Source of the DNA: Selaginella moellendorffii | Lineage: Eukaryota; Streptophyta; Lycopodiopsida; Selaginellales; Selaginellaceae | Length of the DNA: 64,000 bases | NCBI RefSeq assembly: GCF_000143415.4 | Contig: NW_003314298.1 | Span: forward strand, 65,561-129,560 | Direction of reading: 5' to 3' | Shown here: piece after piece, positions 31,638-44,988 of the stretch | Position numbering within the stretch: the stretch's first letter is position 1 | Layout: each line of letters begins with the position of its first letter | The notes under the pieces: generated by a model | The model's database searches: none | What the model saw: the letters and a program-made list of their open reading frames with translations, nothing else | Told to the model about the DNA's origin: nothing | Made by a program: the position numbers and the translations under genes

Positions 31638-33314
31638 GCGACTAAATTTTCCATTCTACTTTAGTCACTTAACCACACCTCTGACCACTTGGAGGAATCT
31701 CATTCACAACCTCCCTATGTCCAATCCAGGACTTGGGACTTGCTAGCCCCGAGAATGGCATCCATGCCACTCAACATTTGCACTTGGTCCAAGTGCTCCA
31801 CGTGTCCGATCCCATGATCAACAACCAAAGGTACCACTGACATCTCGGCCCGTTAAGCTAAGGCCATGCCCATTCACCTTTGCTGCGCAAATGGTCCAAT
31901 ACCACTTGCATCACCATCCCGTCTCTCCAAGACTGGGCCATCTGTCTACGAGGGGTCATCCTAGATCCACTCCTTAGCATCCTTAGGATGCCCACAGACC
32001 TGGGGAATCGCCTTCCCCAAAGTCCCTTTGTCAGTTCCTATCAAGTCCCTTTCTGCCCCTGGCCGTGTTTGCCAACACTGCCACTGGATCGAGGCCCACA
32101 GGCCCGACCACTAAGTCCCACGGTCCTCTGGGACTTCCTCACCACACGACTGTGTCCTTGGTCACTACCCCAGAGGACTGCTCCTCTTCCTTTCCACAGT
32201 CTGGGCCTTTGGGACGACATTTCGGAACACCGTGGCCTTACGCGAGCCACCTGGGTACTCTCCCCACCTATCGCCTTTAGGTGCTCTAGCCATGGGCTTA
32301 GAGCGAGGTTCCGTTGAGCCACGCCTGGTATCCAAGTAGGTAGTGCCACCCACACTTGGACTGGGAGCATCGGCCAGTCGATCTCCCGGGGGAACTAGAG
32401 CCGGCTCTTGAACACTTCACCAAGCTACCCTGCTTGTCGGTCCGTATTCACTCTAGTATTGGACTTCCCAGTGGTCAGTTCATCACCCAACACTGGGTCT
32501 GGCCTTCCTGGGCCAAACTGGCCTTTCCTGGCCAAACTGGCTCCACTGCAGTCCTCCCCCTACTATACTTTTGGAGCTCACCAAACCCCCCAGGGTCTGG
32601 GAGACGAACGCTTTGGGCTTTCACCCTCTCAGGCTCCGGACTCGGACTCGGACTCGGACTCGGACTCGGACTCGAATTCGGACTCGAATTCGGACTCGGA
32701 CTCGGGCTCGGGCTCGGTCTCGACCTCGGCCTCGGTCTCGGTCTCGGTCCCGATCTCGGTCTCGGTCCCGGTCTCGGTCTCGGTCTCGGTCCCGGTCTCG
32801 GTCTCGACTTCGGACTCCATCTCGGACTCCATCTCGGACTCCATCTCGGGTCCATCTCGGGTCCATCTCGGACTCCATCTCGGACTCCATCTCGGGTCCA
32901 TCTCGGACTCCATCTCGGACTCCATTTCGGGTCCATCTCGGGTCCACCTCGGACTCCATCTCGGACTCCATCTCGGACTCCATCTCGGGTCCATCTCGGA
33001 CTCCACTTCGGACTCCAACTCGGGTCCATCTCGGGTCCACCTCGGACTCCTCTTCGGACTCCATCTCGGGTCCATCTCGGACACTCCCACGTGTCATGTG
33101 TTGGTCCTTTTGGGTCCCTTTTTGGAGCCTCGCTTTTTGCTCGCTTCGTGCTCGTTCCTCGAGCACTTCTTTGGGAGTTCCACTCCCGCTCTTGACTTTT
33201 CAAGTCGGAGCTTTTGGTCCAAACGTGTTACGCTCGTTTGGCTCTCGCTTTAGCCACTACCACGTGGCACCCTTTCCGGCTCCACTTTGGGGCCTAGGGA
33301 TTTTGTGTCTCACA
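31633..33314 (-). repeat. LTR of the antisense array, copy 1
   Basis: 1682 bp, + reading TGTAAGCG...TCTCACA. The hexamer zone is 32636-33085. It is followed at 33315 by the reversed polypurine tract ACTCCACCACCCATAG, marking it as a 3' LTR in the sense direction. Confidence 0.85.
32636..33085. repeat. hexamer array, LTR copy 1
   Basis: Order on the + strand: GGACTC hexamers, then GGTCTC hexamers, then TCCATCTCGGAC dodecamers. Produces long open frames on all six frames without coding meaning. Confidence 0.85.
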
Positions 33315-36300
33315 ACTCCACCACCCATAGACGAAGTTCGATGTCCTCATCGAACGGTAAACCCTTTCATAAAGTAACACCCACACGTGTTACCATTTCC
33401 ATCCTTGGCACCTAGCCAATCTTTGTCTATGGTTTGACACCAAAGGCTCACCATGCCTTGTCCATCCTATAAGGAGCGTAGTCTCTCCAACTTAGAGACT
33501 AATTAGACCACATGTAATGGTTCTCTCCTTTTATTGGTTTAGTTCTCGCTAAACCTCTTAGAGACCCTTCTCTAAGTCAATCCCACTACTCCTTCTCGAG
33601 TAGTCTCAATTTCCATCGATATAACCTCTGCACTTTGGAACTTTGAATTTTGACTCCTTGGAGTCAATTTCCTAGGTGTCTCTGACACCTTGCCTTGCAC
33701 CTTTTGTGCAACTCCACTTCCCATCCTAGGAAGTTCTCTACTCGAGGGCACCATCATCCTCTCTTCTATTTCGTGCCAAAGTTCCAGTTATCATACTTTG
33801 TGCTAGGGCTGTTCATGGCCCTATCATTTGGCTACCTTACCGCTCCCTCCCTTGGAGCTTCTACTTTCGCCAAATCGGAGCAATTCGGAATCCATCCTCG
33901 GAAACACACTTCCTTTCCCGCAATTTGTTAGCGTCCAACACATTAGTGTTCCTCGCCTAACTTTGTCACTTGGATTCCTTCCAAGGGATTCCACGGCCCT
34001 ATCTTGGCCACTCATCTTTTGCTCCTATCCGTTGATTGTTGCACCAAGCAACATCGAATCTCTACCTCCCTCCTTGAGGTATTCTTTTGATTCCATAGCA
34101 AAGGCTCTACTTTGCCAAGACTAGGGTGTTCACCCCTAGTAAGTCTCTTTTAGCATCTTCTGCTGTGGGCTCTATCCTTGGCCAAACTTTGTGACCCTCT
34201 CATGGGTCTCTTTAGAGACTACTTTCCTTGGACACACTATGCCATCACGATGATATAGCTCATTTCCCTAAGGTGCTTTTCCCACTTGGTCACCTTGACC
34301 AAGCTACACCATCATCAATAGTTCAAATCAACACTTTGAGCTAGGAACTTTATTCCTTAACCCAAACAAGGACCTTGTCCTTATTTAACCACAAGATCAC
34401 CTAGTGATCTCACCTCGGCACCTTAACAGGTTTGCCAATAGGTACTAGGTCTTCCAGACCTTTAACTTGTTAACTACGACCCCGGGGGCATCCCCCACAC
34501 TTGGCGGTGCGCCCAAGCCAGCCCTTCCGGCCAAGGGTCCATAGCAACTGAGATTAGGTGTCCCCCTCTCACTCACCACGTCCTTGGTGCCACTTGCACC
34601 AAAGCGTTCAAGTTAAATATGCCGAGCTTTCACACTAAGCAATCTAACCGTGCATCACGACTCCGAGGCATCCCTCGCTTGGCGGTGTGCCCAAACCAGT
34701 CTCCCCACTGAGAGTCCATGACCACCGAAATATGAGTGTCCTCATATTCCAAACCATCACCACGCCCTAGTGATTTGGGACTCGAACCCAAGCACTAGAG
34801 GGTCGGGACTCGAACCCAACCTCCGTATATGCATCTACGGACGGCATCACACTAGATGCCTGGCGTGACTCCCCACGCCGGTGCACCAACCTATTTTTAA
34901 AGCGCGCTACAGATCACAGCTTAGGAACCTAGTTCCTCCACACTGCCAAGTCCTCTCACTTGACATGTCTGTGATCATGCATGGACTCCTCCATGCTCGG
35001 CCCCCTGGCCCACCCTTTTTGAAGATATCACCTTCAACTAGGGTCTTTGTTCCCCCGACGTGCCAATCTCACTTGGCAAGTCCTCCGACCATTGTAACAT
35101 GGCTCCTGCATAAGCGTGAAAGTCCTTGACCATCGACTTTCGTTCAAAGCCCTCTCTTTGAACACTCGGGAACTACTTCCCTAACCTTGATAACCTTGCT
35201 TCATGGCAAGCTTCAAGACCACGCTTCTGCTGCGCCACTCTGATTTCGCGCATTCCATGAACCATTTACACTTGGCCTTTTTAGGTACTACGCTACCTAG
35301 AATCGTCTTTGGGAACCTTGAAGGAACTCTGTCCCTCAGCTTGCTAATGCCTCCCCTTTCGCAAGCTTTATAGTTGCCATATAGTCTAACATGGACAATT
35401 CCATATTTTAGACTCTCCATGGCATCACGGTTGCTAGCAACAACATCCTCGAGCACCCTCTTGATTCTCCACTCCCAACTTTCATAACCACTGTTGGATA
35501 TGCCCTTTGATTTCTATGGTTCAGTTCCATCCCAACACTACTTGCCTTTGGCTTCACACCTTTCCTTCGGTCATTCTCCTCCAGACCAGGAGGATAACTT
35601 TGCACTTTCGATCATGCTTTAGCAAGTATTCTTAGGGATGAACTTACCCAATAGCCTAGGGAGTGGTTCCTCGATCCGGGTATGCTCACCTTATAATCCC
35701 ACACACTGGGATTACATTGTTGCTTATGGGCCTTTACATGCCCATCACTAGCCTTGCCAAAATTCCATTTTTGGCTTTGTCCAATTCGGGTAGACAGTCC
35801 CTTCCTGTCTCCGCAACCTTGGACATTTGGATAGCACCTTCTATCCATCATTCGCTAGGGACTTAGTCCCTTGGGCTTTATCCATTACCCTCGCGACATC
35901 AAACACCACCTTCTGGTGTTCTAGAGTGTTCGGGTGTCCCAATGATGGCTTTCTTGACAATGAGTATTTCCTTTTATGACATTGACTTACTATATCACAA
36001 CACAAGCAACTTATCCCCCGTAAGGGTATATCCAACTTCCCTATGCTATTAAGAAGTCTTGGGTAGCTACCTTCTACCCGTTTAACCAGTTATTTTGCAC
36101 CTCTTGCCTAGTTGCCTCATAGTTGTCAAGTCCTACAACTCATTGCTTGGTGCTTTCACACCTCCATCATTATCTGGATCACCACACCCCAACTGCATGC
36201 TCTACAGCTTAGGCTATGCTATTCCCATTTCCATTGGGATTCCTTTGGCAAGGGGTTCTCATGAACCCACCAACATAGCCTCAAGGTATCACACCTTGGC

Positions 36301-36866
36301 ACATTTGGTGTCTCCACACCATCGGCTCCACGAGCCTACCTCAATGACATTTCCCCTTCGTGTCTAAGTCTTTGCCAAGACCAACACCGCTCTTTCTCAT
36401 GCCAACCATCCGTTAGCACTGCACCATAGAGGTCACACACAATTTTATGTCAAAGTTGTTTTCTTCTGGGAACACCTTTCCCATAACTTTAGCATGGCAT
36501 ATTTTGCCATCGATGAGATACCCTCTGTTCTCATCCTTCGATCCTATGATCCCCCCCCCATCCTTTGTGGGGTACAACACACCTCAGTCCAAATGCTTCC
36601 ATCAGTCCTTTTAGGGCCATCCGTTGACTCTACTTGAGTCATCCAGCAGTTTTGGACTTGGTTAATCCACAGACCCGTAAGGTCCTACTTGTGAGGCACT
36701 AGCTCACTAGAATACACTTCTTGCATTCCTGTCCTACTCAAAAGGACTATTTTCACAAGTGTTACTCCGACACTTGATTTTGTTCTCTGGGGGCAACTTT
36801 TGCCCCACTTAGGACTACTTGTCACATGTGATGAGAACACCAACTCATCCACTTAATACACCCCCA
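33315..36866 (-). mobile_element. non-coding internal region, array unit 1
   Basis: Runs from the polypurine tract to the assembly gap. It holds only short open frames. Motifs resembling a tRNA B box (GGACTCGAACCC) occur twice near 34788-34817, without a tRNA fold around them. Confidence 0.75.
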
Positions 36867-37576
36867 NNNNNNNNNNNNNNNNNNNNNNNNNNNNNNNNNN
36901 NNNNNNNNNNNNNNNNNNNNNNNNNNNNNNNNNNNNNNNNNNNNNNNNNNNNNNNNNNNNNNNNNNNNNNNNNNNNNNNNNNNNNNNNNNNNNNNNNNNN
37001 NNNNNNNNNNNNNNNNNNNNNNNNNNNNNNNNNNNNNNNNNNNNNNNNNNNNNNNNNNNNNNNNNNNNNNNNNNNNNNNNNNNNNNNNNNNNNNNNNNNN
37101 NNNNNNNNNNNNNNNNNNNNNNNNNNNNNNNNNNNNNNNNNNNNNNNNNNNNNNNNNNNNNNNNNNNNNNNNNNNNNNNNNNNNNNNNNNNNNNNNNNNN
37201 NNNNNNNNNNNNNNNNNNNNNNNNNNNNNNNNNNNNNNNNNNNNNNNNNNNNNNNNNNNNNNNNNNNNNNNNNNNNNNNNNNNNNNNNNNNNNNNNNNNN
37301 NNNNNNNNNNNNNNNNNNNNNNNNNNNNNNNNNNNNNNNNNNNNNNNNNNNNNNNNNNNNNNNNNNNNNNNNNNNNNNNNNNNNNNNNNNNNNNNNNNNN
37401 NNNNNNNNNNNNNNNNNNNNNNNNNNNNNNNNNNNNNNNNNNNNNNNNNNNNNNNNNNNNNNNNNNNNNNNNNNNNNNNNNNNNNNNNNNNNNNNNNNNN
37501 NNNNNNNNNNNNNNNNNNNNNNNNNNNNNNNNNNNNNNNNNNNNNNNNNNNNNNNNNNNNNNNNNNNNNNNNNNNN
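36867..37576. other. assembly gap (710 N)
   Basis: Undetermined bases. By comparison with unit 2, 33315 plus 4052 bp predicts an LTR start near 37367, so the gap should hide about 500 bp of internal region and about 210 bp of LTR. That agrees with the stated gap length to within roughly 20 bp. Confidence 0.95.
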
Positions 37577-38489
37577 CATCTCGGCCCGTTACGCTAAGGC
37601 CATGCCCATTCACCTTTGCTGCACTAGTGGTCCAATACCACTGGCATCACCATCCCGTCTCTCCAAGACTGGGCCATCTGTCCACGAGGGGTCATCCTAG
37701 ATCCACTCCTTAGCATCCTTAGGATGCCCATAGACCTGGGGAATTGCCTTCCCCAAAGTCCCTTTGTCAGTTCCTACCAAGTCCCTTTCTGCCCCTAGCC
37801 GTGTTTGACAACACTGCCACTGGATCGAGGCCCACAGGCCCGACCACTAAGTCCCACGGTCCTCCGGGACTTCCTCACCACATGACTGTGTCCTTGGTCA
37901 CTACCCCAGAGGACTGCTCCTCTTCCTTCCCACAGTCTGGGCCTTTGGGACGACATTTCGGAACACCGTGGCCTTACGCGAGCCACCTGGGTACTCTCCC
38001 CACCTATCGCCTTTAGGTGCTCTAGCCATGGGCTTAGAGCGAGGTTCCGTTGAGCCACGCCTGGTATCCAAGTAGGTAGTGCCACCCACACTTGGACTGG
38101 GAGCATCGGCCAGTCGATCTCCCGGGGGAACTAGAGCCGGCTCTTGAAAACTTCACCAAGCTACCCCGCTTGTCGGTCCGTGTTCACTCTAGTCTTGGAC
38201 TTCCCAGTGGGCAGCTCATCACCCAACACTGGGTCCGGCCTTCCTGGGCCAAACTGGTCTTTCCTGGCCAAACTGGCTCCACCGCAGTCCTCCCCCTACT
38301 ATACTTTTGAAGCTCACCAAACCCCCCAGGGTCTGGGAGACGAACGCTTTGGGCTTTCACCCTCTCAGGCTCCGGACTCGGACTCGGACTCAGACTCGGA
38401 CTCGGACTCGGACTCGGACTCGGATTCGGACTCGGACTCGGGCTCGGGCTCGGTCTCGGCCTCAGCCTCAGTCTCGGTCTTGGTCCCGA

Positions 38490-38521
<32 letters not shown>

Positions 38522-39160
38522 CCGGTCTCGGTCTCGACTTTGGACTCCATCTCGGACTCCATCTCGGACTCCATCTTGGGTCCATCTCGGGTCCATCTTG
38601 GACTCCATCTCGGACTCCATCTTGGACTCCATCTCGGACTCCATCTCGGGTCCATCTCGGACTCCATCTCGGACTCCATTTCGGGTCCATCTCGGGTCCA
38701 TCTCGGACTCCATCTCGGACTCCATTTCGGGTCCATCTCGGGTCCACCTCGGACTCCATCTCGGACTCCATCTCGGACTCCATCTCGGGTCCATCTCGGA
38801 CTCCACTTCGGACTCCAACTCGGGTCCATCTCGGGTCCTCCTCGGACTCCACTTCAGACTCCATCTCGGACTCCATCTCGGGTCCATCTCGGACTCCACT
38901 TCGGACTCCAACTCGGGTCCATCTCGGACACTCCCACGTGTCACGTGTTGGTCCTTTTGGGTCCCTTTTTGGAGCCTCGCCTTTTGCTCGCTTCGTGCTC
39001 GTTCCTCGAGCAGTTCGTTGGGAGTTCCACTCCCGCTCTTGACTTTTCAAGTCGGAGCTTTTGGTCCAAACGTGTTACGCCCGTTTGGCTCTCGCTTCGG
39101 CCACTACCATGTGGCGCCCTTCCGGCTCCACTTTGGGGCCTAGGGATTTTGTGTCTCACA
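37577..39160 (-). repeat. LTR of the antisense array, copy 2 (start in gap)
   Basis: Begins inside the family LTR (CATCTCGGCCCGTTACGCTA, as at 43420) and ends TCTCACA. The hexamer zone is 38370-38930. It is shared between the two array units. Confidence 0.85.
38370..38930. repeat. hexamer array, LTR copy 2
   Basis: Same three-zone order as copy 1 but with more dodecamers; it is the source of the longest spurious open frame, 38144-39223. Confidence 0.85.
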
Positions 39161-42100
39161 ACTCCACCACCCATAGACGAAGTTCGATGTCCTCATCGAA
39201 CGGTAAACCCTTTCATAAAGTAACACCCACACGTGTTACCATTTCCATCCTTGGCACCTAGCCAATCTTTGTCTATGATTTGACACCAAAGGCTCACCAT
39301 GCCTTGTCCATCCTTTAAGGAGCGTAGTCTCTCCAACTTAGAGACTGATTGGACCACATGTGATGGTTCTCTCCTTTTATTGGTTTAGTTCTCGCTAAAC
39401 CTTTAGAGACCCTTTTCTAAGTCAATCCCACTACTCCTTCTCGAGTAGTCTCAATTTCCATCGATATAACCTCTGCACTTTGGAACTTTGAATTTTGACT
39501 TCTTGGAGTCAATTTCCTAGGTGTCTCTGACACCTTGCCTTGCACCTTTTGTGCAACTCCACTTCCCATCCTAGGAAGTTCTCTACTCGAGGGCACCATC
39601 ATCCTCTCTTCTATTTCGTGCCAAAGTTCCAGTTATCATACTTTGTGCTAGGGCTGTTCATGGCCCTATCATTTGGCTACCTTACCGCTCCCTCCCTTGG
39701 AGCTTCCACTTTCGCCAAATCGGAGCATTTCGGAATCCCTCCTTGGAAACACACTTCCTTTCCCGCAACTTGTTAGCGTCCAACACATTAGTGTTCCTCG
39801 CCTAACTTTGTCACTTGGATTCCTTCCAAGGGATTCCACGGCCCTATCTTGGCCGCTCATCTTTTGCTCCTATCCGTTGATTGTTGCACCAAGCAACATC
39901 GAATCTCTACCTCCCTCCTTGAGGTATTGTTTCGGTTCCATAGCAAAGACTCTTCTTTGCCAAGTCCGGAGGATGTTCACCCCTAGTACGTCTCTTTAGC
40001 ATCTTCTGCTATGGGCTTTATCCACGGCCCAACTTCGTGACCCTCCCATGGGTCTTTTATAGAGACTACTTTCCTCGGACTCACTATGCCATCGCACGGA
40101 CATAGTTTATTTCCCTTAGGTGCTCTTCCCACTTGGTCATCACGACCAAGCCACACCACCTTAAACAGTTCAATTTCAACATTTTGAACCAGGAACTTCA
40201 TTCCTTAGCCAACCAAGGACCTTGTCCTTATCTGGCCATAAGATCACCTAATGATCTCACCTTGGCACCTTAACAGAGTTGCCAAGAGGTACTTGGTTTT
40301 CTAAACCTCCAAGTTGTTGACTATAACCCCGGGGGCATCCCCCACACTTGGCGGTGCACCCAAGCTAGCCCTTACGGCCAAGGGTTCATAGCAACTGAGA
40401 TTAAGTGTCCCCATCTCACTCACCACGACCTTGGTGCCACTTGCACCAAAGTGTTCAAGTTAGATATGCTGAGCTTTCACGCTAAGCAATCTAACCATGC
40501 ATCACGACTCCGAGGCATCCCTCGCTTGGCGGTGTGCCCAAACCAGTCTCCCCACTGAGAGTCCATGACCACTGAAATATGAGTGTCCTCATATTCCAAA
40601 CCATCACCACGCCCTAGTGATTTGGGACTCGAACCCAAGCACTAGAGGGTCGGGACTCGAACCCAACCTCCGTATATGCATCTACGGACGGCATCACACT
40701 AGATGCCTGGCGTGACTCCCCACGCCGGTGCACCCACCTATTTTTAAAGCGCGCTACAGATCACAGCTTAGGAATCTAGTTCCTCCACACTGCCAAGTCC
40801 TCTCACTTGACATGTCTGTGATCATGCATGGACTCCTCCATGCTCGGCCCCATGGCCCACCCTTTTTGAAGTTATCACCTTCAACTAGGGTCTTTGTTCC
40901 CCCGACGTGCCAATCTCACTTGGCAAGTCCTCCGACCATTGTAGCATGGTTCCTGCATAAGCGTGAAAGTCCTTGACCATCGACTTTCGTTCAAAGCCCT
41001 CTCTTTGAACACTCGGGAACTACTTCCCTAACCTTGATAACCTTGCCTCATGGCAAGCTTCAAGACCACGCTTCTGCTGCGCCACTCTGATTTCGCGCGT
41101 TCCATGAACCATTTACATTTGGCCTTTCTAGGTACTACACTACCTAGAATCGTCTTTGGGAACCTTGAAGGAACTTTGTCCCTCAGCTTGCTAAGGCCTC
41201 CCCTTTCGCAAGCTTTATAGTTGCCATATAGTCTAACATGGACAATTCCATATTTTAGACTCTCCATGGCATCACAGTTGCTAGCAACAACATCCTCGAG
41301 CACCCTCTTGATTCTCCACTCCCAACTTTCATAACCACTGTTGGATATGCCCTTTGATTTCTATGGTACAGTTCCATCCCAATACTACTTGCCTTTGGCT
41401 TCACACCTTTCCTTCGGTCATTCTCCTCCAGACCAGGAGGATAGCTTTGCACTTTCTATCATGCCTTAGCAAGTATTCTTAGGGATGAACCTACCCAATA
41501 GCCCAGGGAGTGGTTCCTCAATCCGGGTATGCTCACCTTATGATCCCACACACTAGGATTACATTGTTGCTTATGGGCCTTTACATGCCCATCACTAACC
41601 TTGCCAAAATTCCATTCTTTGCTTTGTCTAACTTGGGTAGACAGTCCTCTCATGTCTCCGCAACCTTGGACATTTGGATAGCACATTCTATCCATCATTC
41701 GCTAGGGACTTAGTCCCTTGGGCTTTATCCATTGCCCTCGCGACATCAAACACCACCTTTTGGTGTTCTAGAGTGTCCGGGTGTCCCAATGATGGCTTTC
41801 TTGACAATGAGTATTTCCTTTTATGACATTGACTTACTATATCGCAACACAAGCAACTTATCCCCCGTAAGGGTATATCCAACTTCCTTATGCTATTAAG
41901 AAGTCTTGGGTAGCTACCTTCTACCCGTTTAACCAGTTATTTTGCACCTCTTGCCTAGTTGCCTCATAGTTGTCAAGTCCTACAACTCATTGCTTGGCGC
42001 TTTCACACCTCCATCATTATCTGGGTCACCACACTCCAACTGTATGCTCTGCAGCTTAGGCTATGCCATTCCCATTCCCATTGGGATTCCTTTGGCAAGG

Positions 42101-43212
42101 GGTTCTCATGAACCCACCAACATAGCCTCAAGGTATCACACCTTGGCACATTTGGTGTCTCCACACCATCGGCTCCACGAGCCTACCTCTATGACATTTC
42201 CCCTTCGTGTCTAAGTCTTTGCCAAGACCAACACTGCTCTTTCTCATGCCAACCATCCGTTAGCACTGCCCCATAGAGGTCACGCACAACTTTATGTCAA
42301 AGTCGTTTTCTTCTGGGAACACCTTTCCCATAACTTTAGCATGGCACATTTTGCCATCGATGAGATACCCTCTGTTCTCATCCTTCGATCCTATGATCCC
42401 CCCCCATCCTTTGTGGGGTACAACGCACCTCAATCCAAATGCTTCTATCAGTCCTTTTAGGACCATCCCTTGACTCTACTTGAGTCGTCTAGCAGTTTTG
42501 GACTTGGTTAATCCACTGACCCGTAAGGTCCTACTTGTGAGGCACTAGCTCATTGGAATACACTTCTTGCATTCCTGTCCTACTCAAAAGGACTATTTTC
42601 ACAAGTGTTACTCCGACACTTGATTTTGTTCTCTGGGGGCAACCTTTGCCCTTTAGGACTACTTGTCCATGTGATGAGAATACCAACTCATCCACTTAAT
42701 ACACCCCCCAACTCCTTGGGTTATTCCAGCATTTATTAAAGGTAGCCCCGGCTACCATTTCAAGGATTTGAGTCCCCTTCCGTATTTGACCTCCCACGGT
42801 CATTACCTCTGGTCTCACATTCATGAGCACCTACCTCAACTATATGAGGATAATCTTGTGACTCCTTTATTGTTTTGGAGTCTCTATCTTTCCCGTGATC
42901 CCAACTTTAGTTGGTTACCACAACAACCTTAGCCAATTTGCTGCGACAAATGCTCATCCAGATCACATCCTCAACTCAATGAGGAAAACCTTGCACTGTT
43001 CCCAAGATCCCAAAGTCGTTCCATTATTGGCCCTTTTCTATCCACCACCTCGTCTACAAGTTCACACATGAACTGTAATGGAGAGCCATGTCTTCCCGAC
43101 TTGCTACTCCTCAAGGATAGGCCCACTCCTCGGACCTTCCGATGCCAACACTAGTGGTGATATACTTGAGCACCAATAAAAGTCGGACTAAGGAACAGCT
43201 CCGATACCAAAT
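39161..43212 (-). mobile_element. non-coding internal region, array unit 2
   Basis: Complete 4052-bp interior from the polypurine tract (39161) to the primer-binding site GCTCCGATACCAAAT (ending at 43212), read in reverse. No gag, protease, RT or integrase similarity. This matches a large retrotransposon derivative. Confidence 0.8.
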
Positions 43213-44988
43213 TGTAAGCAACTAATTTTTCCATTCTACTTTAGTCACTTAACCACACCTCCGACCACTTGGAGGAGTCTCATTCACAACCTCCATAAGT
43301 CCCATTCAGGACTTGGGGCTTGCTAGCCCTGAGAATGGCATCCATGCCACCCAACCTTTGCACTTGGTCCAAGTGCTCCACGTGTCCGATCCCACGACCG
43401 ACACCCAAAGGTACCACTGACATCTCAGCCCGTTACGCTAAGGCCATGCCCATTCACCTTTGCTGCACTAGTGGTCCAATACCACTTGCATCACCATCCC
43501 GTCTCTCCAAGACTGGGCCATCTGTCCACGAGGGGTCATCCTAGATCCACTCCTTAGCATCCTTAGGATGCCCATAGACCTGGGGAATCGCCTTCCCCAA
43601 AGTCCCTTTGTCAGTTCCTACCAAGTCCCTTTTTGCCCCTGGAGCCGTGTTTGACAACACTGCCACTGGATCGAGGCCCACAGGCCCGACCACTAAGTCC
43701 CACGGTCCTCCGAGACTTCCTCACCACACAACTGTGTCCTTGGTCACTACCCCAGAGGACTGCTCCTCTTCCTTCCCACAGTCTGGGCCTTTGGGACGAC
43801 ATTTCGGAACACCGTGGCCTTACGCGAGCCACCTGGGTACTCTCCCCACCTATCGCCTTTAGGTGCTCTAGCCATGGGCTTAGAGCGAGGTTCCGTTGAG
43901 CCACGCCTGGTATCCAAGTAAGTAGTGCCACCCACACTTGGACTGGGAGCATCGGCCAGTCGATCTCCCGGGGGAACTAGAGCCGGCTCTTGAACACTTC
44001 ACCAAGCTACCCCGCTTGTCGGTCCGTGTTCACTCTAGTCTTGGACTTCCCAGTGGGCAGCTCATCACCCAACACTAGGTCCGGCCTTCCTGGGCCAAAC
44101 TGGCCTTTCCTGGCCAAACTGGCTCCACTGCAGTCCTCCCCCTACTATACTTTTGAAGCTCACCAAACCCCCTAGGGTCTGGGAGACGAACGCTTTGGGC
44201 TTTCACCCTCTCAGGCTCCGGACTCGGACTCGGACTCGGACTCAGACTCGGACTTGGACTCGGACTCGGATTCGGACTCAGACTCGGGCTCGGGCTCGGT
44301 CTCGGCCTCGGCCTCGGTCTCAGTCTCGGTCCCGATCTCGGTCTCGGTCTCGGTCTCGGTCCCGGTCTCGGTCTCGACTTCGGACTCCATCTCGGGTCCA
44401 TCTCGGACTCCATCTTGGACTCCATCTCAGACTCCATCTTGGACTCCATCTCGGACTCCATATCCGGTCCATCTCGGACTCCATTTCGGGTCCATCTCGG
44501 GTCCATCTCGGACTCCATCTCGGACTCCATTTCGGGTCCATCTCGGGTCCACCTCGGACTCCATCTCGGGTCCACCTCGGACTCCATCTCGGACTCCATC
44601 TCGGACTCCATCTCGGGTCCATCTCGGACTCCACTTCGGACTCCAACTCGGGTCCATCTCGGGTCCTCCTCGAACTCCACTTCGGACTCCATCTCGGACT
44701 CCATCTCGGGTCCATCTCGGACTCCACTTCGGACTCCAACTCGGGTCCATCTCGGACACTCCCACGTGTCACGTGTTGGTCCTTTTGGGTCCCTTTTTGG
44801 AGCCTCGCCTTTTGCTCGCTTCGTGCTCGTTCCTCGAGCACTTCGTTGGGAGTTCCACTCCCGCTCTTGACTTTTCAAGTCGGAGCTTTTGGTCCAAAAG
44901 TGTTACGCCCGTTTGGCTCTCGCTTCGGCCACTACCATGTGGCGCCCTTCCGGCTCCACTTTGGGGCCTAGGGATTTTGTGTCTCACA
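43213..44988 (-). repeat. LTR of the antisense array, copy 3 (5' LTR)
   Basis: 1776 bp, preceded by the reversed primer-binding site and ending TCTCACA at 44988. It abuts directly a sense LTR cut in its hexamer zone. Hexamer array at 44218-44760. Confidence 0.85.

Larger units (their letters stand above)
31633..44988 (-). mobile_element. antisense tandem array LTR-internal-LTR-internal-LTR of the non-autonomous family
   Basis: Sense is minus. LTRs are at 31633-33314, (gap)37577-39160 and 43213-44988, with internal regions 33315-36866(gap) and 39161-43212. The two internal regions are nearly identical: for example the 61-residue translations of 33572-33757 and 39417-39602 are the same. The repeat period is 5846 bp. 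Three LTRs around two interiors are the product expected from unequal exchange between LTRs of neighbouring copies. No recognisable protein is encoded. Confidence 0.8.

Noticed and set aside
36819-37700. Open frames spanning the run of N
   Set aside because: They exist only because undetermined codons are not stops; the sequence on either side is LTR-element DNA.
38144-39223. Open frame of 359 codons, and similar frames at 32408-33253, 44254-45120, 49759-50718 and 22678-23172
   Set aside because: They are hexamer-array and LTR sequence. Overlapping frames of similar length are open on both strands, as expected from a 6-bp unit, and none resembles a protein family.
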